Positions 42,571-49,315 of a stretch of DNA of 64,000 nucleotides are shown piece after piece. The translations under genes and the position numbers were made by a program. The DNA is taken from NCBI RefSeq assembly GCF_019455385.1, contig NZ_JACOFR010000030.1, positions 23,923 through 87,922 on the forward strand. Reading direction: 5' to 3'. The stretch is from Bradyrhizobium sp. BR 10289 (GTDB taxonomy: Bacteria > Pseudomonadota > Alphaproteobacteria > Rhizobiales > Xanthobacteraceae). Below the pieces are notes generated by a model. That model did no database searches. It was not told where the DNA came from and saw only the letters and a program-made list of their open reading frames with translations. Every line of letters begins with the position of its first letter. Position 1 is the first letter of the stretch.

Positions 42571-43383
42571 TCATGCGGCTCTGGCCGCTACCTGCGGGAC
42601 CGCCGCAGGCTTCTGCGCATGGTCTGCCCAGGTGATGATCTCGAAATGGCCGTCGTCGTGCTCGACGAGGGCAGTGCAGCTCTCGACCCAGTCGCCGCAA
42701 TTCATGTAGCGGATGCCGGCCTCATCGCGGATCACGGCATAGTGGATGTGGCCGCAGATCACGCCGTCGGCGTCATGGCGGCGTGCTTCGGCGGAGAGCG
42801 CCTGCTCGAACGCGCCGATATAGTTCACCGCGTTCTTGACCTTCTGCTTGGCCCATTGCGACAGCGACCAATACGGCACGCCGAACATGCGGCGGAAGAA
42901 GTTGACGAAGCGATTCACCTGGATCGCGAAGTCGTAGGCCTTGTCGCCGAGATGGGCGAGCCAGCGCGCGTTCTGCACCACGAGATCGAAGATGTCGCCG
43001 TGGATGACGAGGTAGCGCTTGCCATCCACGCCTGTGTGGACGGTGTTCTCGACGACGTCGATGCCGCCGAAATGCGTACCGTAATAATTGCGCAGGAATT
43101 CGTCGTGATTGCCGGGCACGTAGATAATCTTGGCGCCCTTGCGCGCCTTGCGCAGCAGCTTCTGCACGAGGTCGTTATGCGATTGCGGCCAGTGCCAGCT
43201 CGATTTCAGCGCCCAGCCGTCGACGATGTCGCCGACCAGATAGATCGTGTCGGCATCATGGTAGCGCAGGAAGTCCAGCAGAAGATCGGCTTGAGAACCG
43301 CGGGCTCCGAGATGAACGTCGGAGATGAACAACGTGCGAAAGCGCCGTTCCGGGCTCTCGTCACTCACATCGTAACTTCCCAT
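42571..43383 (-). CDS. plcP: PlcP-like metallophosphoesterase (phospholipase C for lipid remodelling)
   Basis: The 270-residue enzyme has the full calcineurin-like metal set: SDVHLG (Asp22, His24), GDIVDG (Asp52), GNHDE (Asn92, His93), HGD (His128) and GHIHYA. Such proteins are often labelled UDP-2,3-diacylglucosamine hydrolase, but this one resembles SMc00171 of Sinorhizobium, a phospholipase C that degrades phosphatidylcholine when phosphate is short. A perfect PHO box 24 bases before the ATG and the Agt-like gene behind it favour PlcP over LpxH/LpxI function. ATG 43383 begins just ahead of the conserved domain; the frame is open to 43503 but runs through the PHO box. Confidence 0.82.
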   Translation of the reverse strand: MGSYDVSDESPERRFRTLFISDVHLGARGSQADLLLDFLRYHDADTIYLVGDIVDGWALKSSWHWPQSHNDLVQKLLRKARKGAKIIYVPGNHDEFLRNYYGTHFGGIDVVENTVHTGVDGKRYLVIHGDIFDLVVQNARWLAHLGDKAYDFAIQVNRFVNFFRRMFGVPYWSLSQWAKQKVKNAVNYIGAFEQALSAEARRHDADGVICGHIHYAVIRDEAGIRYMNCGDWVESCTALVEHDDGHFEIITWADHAQKPAAVPQVAARAA

Positions 43384-43407
43384 GCGCCAGCCTGTAACAA
43401 ATGTCCC

Positions 43408-43425
43408 GTGACAGGGGGATGACAG
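43408..43425 (-). promoter_or_regulatory. PHO box (PhoB-binding site) of the plcP-agt operon
   Basis: On the minus strand CTGTCAT-CCCC-CTGTCAC matches the PHO box (two 7-bp repeats separated by 4 bp) at 13 of 14 repeat positions against CTGTCAT twice, the last base C being a frequent variant. It lies 24 bases before the plcP ATG. Confidence 0.85.
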
Positions 43426-43533
43426 ATTGAACCCTTGAGGCGCCCTCAGATACGAATCAGACCTTGCCTCGCCCTCCCCGCGAATATCAGTCGCATGCGA
43501 CAATCAGGCGACATGGGCGCCGCAAGAAGAGAG

Positions 43534-43610
43534 AACCCTCACCCGGCGCGCCGGACGATGCTTCGCATCGCCCGGGATGCGCCGACCTCTCCCGCTTGCG
43601 GAAGAGGTGA
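43534..43610. repeat. Interspersed palindromic repeat, family B, copy
   Basis: It starts AACCCTCACCCGGCGCGCCG and ends CGACCTCTCCCGCTTGCGGA followed by AGAGGTG, with the inner palindrome GATGCTTCGCATC. It matches one half of the element at 60649-60801 and abuts the 3' end of thiD. Confidence 0.8.
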
Positions 43611-43621
43611 ACGAGCCCGCC

Positions 43622-44422
43622 TCAGTAAAATTTGTGGAAATGATGGACCGGTCCGTGGCCGTGACCGACGCTGAAACGGTCGGCGGCCGCGATCGCGGCA
43701 CTGATCCAGGCCTTGGCATGGCGCACGGCCTGCGCGAGATCCTCCCCCCTGGCGAGCCCCGCTGCGACCGCCGAGGACAGCGAGCAGCCGGTGCCATGGG
43801 TGTTTCGGGTGGGGAGCCGCGGGGCTGCGAGCGCAATCGTTTTCTCGGAATCGACGAGATAATCGGTGCTGTCGGCGCCCTCGCCGTGCCCGCCCTTGAT
43901 CAGGACCGCGCGGCAGCCGAGCGCCATCAGCCGGCGTCCCTGGCTCTCGATCGCAGCCTCGCTTGTCGCAACGGGCTCGTCGAGGAGCGCTGCGGCCTCG
44001 GGCAGGTTCGGCGTGATCACCGAGGCGAGCGGTATCAGTCTCGTCCGCAGCGCCTCGACGGCTTCGGACGCGAGCAGCCGATCGCCTGATGTTGCGACCA
44101 TCACGGGATCGAGCACCACATGGCGCGGTTTCCAGCGCATCAGCGCTGCCGCGATCGCGTCGATGCTGGCGGCTTGCGCGACCATGCCAATCTTCACCGC
44201 GCCGACCGCGAGATCGGAGAACACGGCGTCGATCTGCGCGGTGACGAAGTCGGCCGGCACCGCATGAATGCCGGTGACACCGCGCGTGTTCTGGGCGGTG
44301 AGCGCCGTAATCGCGGAGGCCCCATAGACCCCGAGCGCCGCGAAGGTCTTGAGGTCGGCCTGGATACCGGCGCCGCCGCTGGAATCGGAGCCGGCGATGG
44401 TGAGCGCCACGGGCGTCGTCAT
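43622..44422 (-). CDS. thiD: Hydroxymethylpyrimidine/phosphomethylpyrimidine kinase
   Basis: The 266-residue ribokinase-family enzyme starts ALTIAGSDSSGGAGIQADLK and has LDPVMVATSG, PNLPEAA and the anion-hole motif HGTGCSLSSA, all ThiD marks. It phosphorylates HMP and HMP-P to HMP-PP for thiamine synthesis. No other thi genes lie in the window. It is divergent from the hybrid kinase gene. The C-terminus is His-rich (GHGHGPVHHFHKFY), which is unusual. Confidence 0.93.
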   Translation of the reverse strand: MTTPVALTIAGSDSSGGAGIQADLKTFAALGVYGASAITALTAQNTRGVTGIHAVPADFVTAQIDAVFSDLAVGAVKIGMVAQAASIDAIAAALMRWKPRHVVLDPVMVATSGDRLLASEAVEALRTRLIPLASVITPNLPEAAALLDEPVATSEAAIESQGRRLMALGCRAVLIKGGHGEGADSTDYLVDSEKTIALAAPRLPTRNTHGTGCSLSSAVAAGLARGEDLAQAVRHAKAWISAAIAAADRFSVGHGHGPVHHFHKFY

Positions 44423-44687
44423 GGAGCGATCTTCCGCGTTTCGAGGCCAGGGCTTTGCGAAATCATGGCCTGTCGTAGCGCGCCTCCCGAAGGCCAGCAA
44501 GCTGCGAATCAGGCAGATTCATAGCCACACCGCCTTGTCGTCCCGCAGACGTGCACATCCCGCGAAATATGGGCTCGGCATCACCCGGCCTTGGCGTTCC
44601 CGTCGAAATCAGGGAAACCTTGTTCGATTCGTCAGCGGCACGTCGTTGCGGGCCGGACTCGGCCTGCAACCCTCTCGGGGTTATACC
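44423..44687. other. Divergent gap between thiD and the ethylene-receptor-like kinase
   Basis: I see no repeat, TPP riboswitch or clear promoter in this 265-bp gap. Confidence 0.4.
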
Positions 44688-46667
44688 ATGTGGGCCTATT
44701 TCGAACGTCTCCTCGACTCCTCGATGTTCTCGCCGCACGGCATTTGCCTGTTGTGGGAGCCCGAGCTGATCTGGCTCCACGTCGTCTCGGACGCCCTCAT
44801 CGCGGCCGCCTATTTCTCGATCCCGTTCGCCCTCGCGATCCTCGTCACCAAGCGGCGCGACCTCAAATTCGGCTGGGTCTTCTGGGCCTTTGCGGTCTTC
44901 ATCATGGCGTGCGGCCTCACCCATGTGCTGTCGATCTACACGCTGTGGGTTCCGATCTACGGCATCGAGGGCCTGGTCAAGGCGGCGACCGCGGTGGCAT
45001 CCGTGTTCACCGCCGGCGCGCTCTGGCCGCTGCTGCCGAAGATCCTGACCATCCCCTCGCCGTTCGAACTCCAGAAAGTTCAGGCAGCGCTCGAGGAGGA
45101 GGAGATCAAGAGCCGGGACGCGACGCTGCTGCTCCGGCAGGTCGAGGACGCCCAGCGCGCGCTACGCGAGAGCATGACGCGCCTCACCGCAATCGTCGAC
45201 ACCGCGGTCGACGGTGTCATCCTGTTCGACGCGCAAGCCCGCATTCTCCTGTTCAACCCCGCCTGCGAACGGCTGTTCGGCTATCGCGCCGACGAGGTCA
45301 TGAATCTCGACATCGGCATGCTGATGTCCGACGAGAAGAGGAGCCCATCGACCAGTCGAGCGCGCGGTTTCGCAACCGGGGAAGCGAGGGGTCTGCGCAA
45401 GGACGGATCGACCTTTCCGATGGATTTGTCCGTAGGCCAGGCCTGGCAGGACGGCGAACTGATCCACGTCGGCATCGTCCACGATCTGACCGCACGTAAG
45501 CTGACCGAGCAGCAGCTTCAGCAGGCGCAGAAGATGGAGACGGTCGGCCAGCTCTCCGGCGGTATCGCCCACGACTTCAACAATCTCCTCACCGTCATCA
45601 TCGGTAACGCCGAGCATCTCAGCGAACAGCTCAAGGCCCGCCCCGATTTGCGGCAGTTTGCCGACGACATCTGCGCATCCGGTGAACGCGGCGCCGAGCT
45701 GACGCAGCGGCTGCTCGCATTCAGCCGCCGCCAGTTGCTCCAGCCGCAGACGATCGATTGCCGCGAGCTGCTCGAATCCATGTTCAAGCTGTTCAAGCGC
45801 ACCTTGCGCGAGAACATCGAGATCAGGACGGCGTTCGGGCCCGGCACGATCCGGGCCTTTGCCGACCGTGCCCAGCTTGAATCCGCGGTGCTGAACCTTG
45901 CGCTGAATGCGCAGGACGCCATGCCCGCCGGAGGACACCTGACGCTGAGCGCGGAGCTGGCTGCGATCGACGAGGACTATCGCGCCCTGCATCCGGAAGT
46001 GATGTCCGGCAGCTATGCCCTGATCTCCGTGACCGACGACGGCGAAGGCATGACGCCCGACGTCGTCGAGCACGCCTTCGAGCCGTTCTTCACCACCAAG
46101 GAGGTCGGCAAGGGCTCGGGCCTCGGGCTCTCCATGGTCTACGGCTTCGCCAAGCAATCCGACGGGCACGTCTCGATCTATAGCGAAGACGGCCTCGGTA
46201 CCACGGTCCGGATCTACCTGCCGCGCGCCGACGCAGGACGATCACAGGCCGACCTCCCGGACGGCGAAGAGGCGGCGCCGAGAGGATACGAGACCATCCT
46301 GATCGCCGAGGACGATCCGTTCGTCCGCTCCTCCGCCATTCGCAGGGTGGAGGCTCTCGGATATCGCGTCGTTGCTGCGGTCAACGGCAAAGAGGCGCTG
46401 GAGCGGCTGCGCAGCGACCCCAGCATCGACATGCTGTTCACCGATATCGTGATGCCCGGCGGCATGAGCGGCTGGGAGCTCGCCGATCAGGCGCGGCGGA
46501 TTCGCCCTTCGCTGCCGGTCCTGTTCACCTCGGGCTACGCGCTGGAGACCCTGGTCGCACAGGGCCGCGCGCCGGCCGAAGCGATCGTGCTGACCAAGCC
46601 CTATCGCAAGATCGAGCTTGCGCAGCGGCTTAGGGAGGCCTTTGCCGCCGCGATCGTGACCTCCTGA
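44688..46667 (+). CDS. Hybrid histidine kinase with plant ethylene-receptor-like N-terminal domain
   Basis: The 659-residue protein has three N-terminal TM helices (about 28-50, 62-85, 93-116), a coiled linker, a PAS domain (about 163-275), a HisKA domain with His295 (GGIAHDFNNLL), an ATPase domain (VTDDGEGM, GKGSGLGLSMVYG) and a receiver with Asp586 (FTDIVMP) and Lys637. In the TM part SDALIAAAYFSIP and FIMACGLTH align with ETR1: Asp35, Tyr42, Ile45, Pro46, Ile72, Cys75 and His79 match ETR1 Asp25, Tyr32, Ile35, Pro36, Ile62, Cys65 and His69 with the same spacing throughout. ETR1 Cys65 and His69 bind copper and ethylene. ATG 44688 starts right before this domain. Confidence 0.88.
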   Translation: MWAYFERLLDSSMFSPHGICLLWEPELIWLHVVSDALIAAAYFSIPFALAILVTKRRDLKFGWVFWAFAVFIMACGLTHVLSIYTLWVPIYGIEGLVKAATAVASVFTAGALWPLLPKILTIPSPFELQKVQAALEEEEIKSRDATLLLRQVEDAQRALRESMTRLTAIVDTAVDGVILFDAQARILLFNPACERLFGYRADEVMNLDIGMLMSDEKRSPSTSRARGFATGEARGLRKDGSTFPMDLSVGQAWQDGELIHVGIVHDLTARKLTEQQLQQAQKMETVGQLSGGIAHDFNNLLTVIIGNAEHLSEQLKARPDLRQFADDICASGERGAELTQRLLAFSRRQLLQPQTIDCRELLESMFKLFKRTLRENIEIRTAFGPGTIRAFADRAQLESAVLNLALNAQDAMPAGGHLTLSAELAAIDEDYRALHPEVMSGSYALISVTDDGEGMTPDVVEHAFEPFFTTKEVGKGSGLGLSMVYGFAKQSDGHVSIYSEDGLGTTVRIYLPRADAGRSQADLPDGEEAAPRGYETILIAEDDPFVRSSAIRRVEALGYRVVAAVNGKEALERLRSDPSIDMLFTDIVMPGGMSGWELADQARRIRPSLPVLFTSGYALETLVAQGRAPAEAIVLTKPYRKIELAQRLREAFAAAIVTS

Positions 46668-46715
46668 GCGCCGGACTGGCGGCCGGCAGGCCCGCTTGCT
46701 AAAGCGGGGCGGTTT

Positions 46716-46732
46716 TGGCCTATTATCGGCCA
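46716..46732 (+). promoter_or_regulatory. Palindrome around a possible -10 element before the RAM-domain gene
   Basis: TGGCC-TATTATC-GGCCA is a perfect 5-bp inverted repeat enclosing TATTAT (46721-46726), a good -10-like sequence. It lies 23 bases before the ATG at 46756 and could be promoter plus operator, perhaps autoregulatory. The -35 is unclear. Confidence 0.35.
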
Positions 46733-46755
46733 GCTATGCCTTCGGAGTGACTGCA

Positions 46756-47001
46756 ATGGTTCCCTTTTTCGTCCAGATCAAATGCAAGCTCGGCCAGTCC
46801 TACACGGTCGCCAATGCGCTCGCCGAAGCCGAGATCGCCTCCGAGATCTACTCCACCGCGGGCCAGTACGATCTGCTGGTGAAGTTCTACGTCGACAACG
46901 ACACCGACATCGGTCATTTCGTCAACGAGAAGGTGCAGGTGCTGCCGGGCATCCAGGACACGCTCACCATCATCACCTTCAAGGCCTTCGGGACCAGCTA
47001 A
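46756..47001 (+). CDS. Stand-alone Lrp/AsnC ligand-binding (RAM) domain protein
   Basis: The 81-residue product is a RAM domain alone: MVPFFVQIKCKLGQSYTVAN, then SEIYSTAGQYDLLVKFYV and the end VQVLPGIQDTLTIITFKAF. Lrp-family regulators have this domain behind a DNA-binding domain, which is absent. Stand-alone RAM proteins bind amino acids and may modulate full-length Lrp proteins or act as enzymes' regulators. GGAG precedes the ATG by seven bases. Confidence 0.88.
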   Translation: MVPFFVQIKCKLGQSYTVANALAEAEIASEIYSTAGQYDLLVKFYVDNDTDIGHFVNEKVQVLPGIQDTLTIITFKAFGTS

Positions 47002-47002
47002 G

Positions 47003-47068
47003 GCATGATCCGGACCCGAAGGCCCGCGTTAGCGCAAAGTGCGCAGCGGCTTTCCAAAAAGATCATGC
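47003..47068. repeat. Interspersed repeat, family D (GCATGATCCGGA...GATCATGC), copy 1
   Basis: GCATGATC and GATCATGC face each other, with AGCGGCTTTCCAAAAA before the right end. A second, shorter copy lies at 53736-53780. Confidence 0.75.
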
Positions 47069-47192
47069 GCAACCAACAATCTAAAGCGCGATGCGTCGCG
47101 CTTGCCTGCATTTGGCGCAAGCCGCAGGGTTGCGAAGCCGGCCGCCTGTGCTAGCGTCCGGCTGTTGAAATTGAACTGAGTACCGAGACGTC

Positions 47193-47642
47193 ATGGCTCT
47201 CACCACGTCGGTGCCGCTGCTGATCAGCCAGCAATTTGATAGTGAAGTGGTGCTCGCCAACTATCAGAACGGCGTCTACTACAACCTCGACGGCAGCGCC
47301 GCGCAGATCTGGCTGGGCCTGAAGGCCAACCAAACGGTTGAGGCGATCGGTCGCGCCCTCGCCGCGGCGACCGGCGCCGATGTGGCGTCCGTCACGCAAC
47401 AGGTGCAGGCCTTCGTCGACAGCATGCTGACGGAGGGCCTGATCGCCGAAGGCGATACCAGTGCGCACGCCGAGACATGGACACCAGTGCTGTCGGGCGC
47501 GTTCGCTGCCCCGGAATTCCAGCGCTTCGACAATCTGCGGGAGCTCTTGCTGATGGATCCCGTGCATGACGCCGGCGAGGAAGGCTGGCCCCTGCGCGAG
47601 ACCCAAGAGAAACCACAAGAGAAGCCACCAGAAACGAAATGA
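47193..47642 (+). CDS. PqqD-like protein (RiPP recognition element type)
   Basis: The 149-residue protein has a PqqD domain (about 15-87) with NGVYYNLDGSAAQIWLGLK and VQAFVDSMLTEGLI, the pattern of PqqD and of lasso-peptide B1 proteins that hold the leader of a peptide substrate. A 60-residue C-terminal extension is acidic and Glu/Lys/Pro-rich. Its stop overlaps the kinase start (ATGA), so the two are translated together. No PQQ synthesis genes are present, which favours a role with the kinase and transferases next door. Confidence 0.82.
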   Translation: MALTTSVPLLISQQFDSEVVLANYQNGVYYNLDGSAAQIWLGLKANQTVEAIGRALAAATGADVASVTQQVQAFVDSMLTEGLIAEGDTSAHAETWTPVLSGAFAAPEFQRFDNLRELLLMDPVHDAGEEGWPLRETQEKPQEKPPETK

Positions 47643-48628
47643 AGGCGAGTGATCTCATCCGGCGGGAGATCGCCTCGGTTTTCACCGAGACGGGGGCGCC
47701 GATCGAAGCGCACGCCCGCTGTGGCCCGTTCGGCCTGCGCCTCGGCTTTGCCTCGCAGGATCTGGCCGGCATGTTCCTGCCGGCCTATATCCAGAGCAAG
47801 CCTGAAACGGCCGATCTTGACCTGCGTTTCATCGCCGCAAGTCACCACGATCTCTCCGCGCTGGTGCCGGAGGCCGCAGAGAAGCCGCGCCTGCTGATCG
47901 AGGACGGCATCTATTCGGTGTGGCAGCCCGCAATGATTCCCGTGCTCTATGCGGTCGATCTCACCGCAAGGCGCGGCATCGCCTGGCTGCCGAAGGGCGA
48001 TGCGCCGCCCTGGATCCGCAGCCGCCCCGCGATATCGCTGATTCATGCCCTGATGCGCGACACGCCCTGGTGCGCGGTCCATGGCGCCGCGGTGGGCAGC
48101 GACGCAGGCTTCACGCTGCTCGCCGGCGAAGGCCACAGCGGCAAGACCACGGCGGCGCTGGCATGTACCAAAGCCGGCTGGCTTTATGCGGGCGACGACT
48201 TTGTCGCCGTCAACAGCGAGACCGGCCGGATCGAGCCGCTGTTCTGCTCGGCGCGCTTGCGCCCTGCCCTCGTCGAGACCTTTCAAAGCTTCGTCGGAAA
48301 GACCATTGCGGTCTCGGATTTCAACGGCGAGCCGCGCCATGAGCTGAGCCTCGCCGATCTCGGCGATCGCATCGGCGGCGGACAGTTGCGCGCGACCTTC
48401 ATCCCGCGCCGGCGCGGTGCTGCAGCGCCCGAATTCACACCGGCGAAACAGTCGGACGCGTTTCGCGCGCTGCTGCCGACGACGTCCTACGAGCTGCCGG
48501 GATGGCCGAACGAGATTGCCTCCAAGATCGCGAAGATCGCAGGCCTCGCACCGGTGTTCATCGCCGACACCGGCACGGCGCCGATGGAGATTCCGGCCGC
48601 CTTCGCTCACAAGCTCGACCAGCTCTGA
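47639..48628 (+). CDS. HprK-like serine kinase-fold protein
   Basis: The 329-residue protein has AVHGAAV (His149), a P-loop GEGHSGKTTAA (163-173) and GDDFVAV (Asp186, Asp187), the order found in HPr kinase/phosphorylase C-terminal domains. It lacks the HprK N-terminal domain and has about 140 different residues instead. In lasso-peptide clusters such HprK homologues phosphorylate the peptide's C-terminal Ser. The PqqD-like gene overlaps upstream by four bases, and the glycosyltransferase follows after six. No PTS genes are seen here, so a HPr role is unlikely. Confidence 0.82.
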   Translation: MKASDLIRREIASVFTETGAPIEAHARCGPFGLRLGFASQDLAGMFLPAYIQSKPETADLDLRFIAASHHDLSALVPEAAEKPRLLIEDGIYSVWQPAMIPVLYAVDLTARRGIAWLPKGDAPPWIRSRPAISLIHALMRDTPWCAVHGAAVGSDAGFTLLAGEGHSGKTTAALACTKAGWLYAGDDFVAVNSETGRIEPLFCSARLRPALVETFQSFVGKTIAVSDFNGEPRHELSLADLGDRIGGGQLRATFIPRRRGAAAPEFTPAKQSDAFRALLPTTSYELPGWPNEIASKIAKIAGLAPVFIADTGTAPMEIPAAFAHKLDQL

Positions 48629-48634
48629 GGCCGC

Positions 48635-49315
48635 ATGCGCGTCTCCGTGGTCATCGCCGCTTATAACGCCGAGGCCTACGTCGCCGAGGCGATCGAGAGC
48701 GTGCTCGGCCAGACCGTTCCGCCCGATGAGGTCATCGTCGTCGATGACGGATCGACCGACGGCACGCGCGGCATTCTCGACGGCTTCAATGGCCGCATCG
48801 TCGCGCTCACCCAGGCCAACGGCGGTCAGGCCGCCGCCGTCAACAAGGGCCTGGCGCTCGCGCGCGGCGAGCTGATCGGCTTCTGCGATGCGGACGATCT
48901 CTGGACTCCACGCAAGCTGGAATTGCAATTGGCGCTGCTCGACCATGACGCCGGCATCGAAGCCGTCTTCGGCAGACTGCAGCAATTCGTCAGCCCCGAC
49001 GTTCCGGACGAGCATCGTGCACGCCTCGCCCCGGCGGTCGAGATCATGCCCGGCGAGCTGAAGCAGTGCATGCTGATCCGCCGCGACGCCTTGATGCGGA
49101 TCGGGCCATTCGACGAAACGCTGCCCGCGACCTTCTTCATCGCCTGGCTCGGCCGTGCCAAGCAGAGCGGATTGAAGACCGCCCATGTCGACGACACCGT
49201 CGTCAGACGTCGCCTCCATCTCGGCAATGGCGGCCGCACCAATACGGAAGCTCAAAATCTGCAGACGCTGCTGGCGCTGCGCAAGGCCATCAAGGCGCAG
49301 CGGCCGCCGGAGTGA
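48635..49315 (+). CDS. GT2 family glycosyltransferase
   Basis: The 226-residue GT-A enzyme starts MRVSVVIAAYNAEAYVAEAI with VVDDGSTDGT (36-44) and the metal-binding DAD at 85-87 (FCDADDLW). It is short, close to a bare catalytic domain with no membrane helix, so it may act on a soluble acceptor. It is the third gene of the PqqD-HprK group. Its acceptor could be the same unknown substrate. The last 26 bases overlap the 3' end of the nucleotidyltransferase gene on the other strand. Confidence 0.88.
   Translation: MRVSVVIAAYNAEAYVAEAIESVLGQTVPPDEVIVVDDGSTDGTRGILDGFNGRIVALTQANGGQAAAVNKGLALARGELIGFCDADDLWTPRKLELQLALLDHDAGIEAVFGRLQQFVSPDVPDEHRARLAPAVEIMPGELKQCMLIRRDALMRIGPFDETLPATFFIAWLGRAKQSGLKTAHVDDTVVRRRLHLGNGGRTNTEAQNLQTLLALRKAIKAQRPPE

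Noticed and set aside
42571..43383. Annotation as LpxH-type UDP-2,3-diacylglucosamine hydrolase
   Set aside because: The fold is shared, but the PHO box and linked GT4 gene fit PlcP-type phospholipase better.
47003..47192. Possible precursor gene just upstream of the PqqD-like gene
   Set aside because: The stretch is occupied by a family D repeat and a short promoter-sized gap; no frame with a start and ribosome site was found.
47193..47642. PqqD of pyrroloquinoline quinone synthesis
   Set aside because: No pqqA, B, C or E gene is present and the neighbours are a kinase and transferases.
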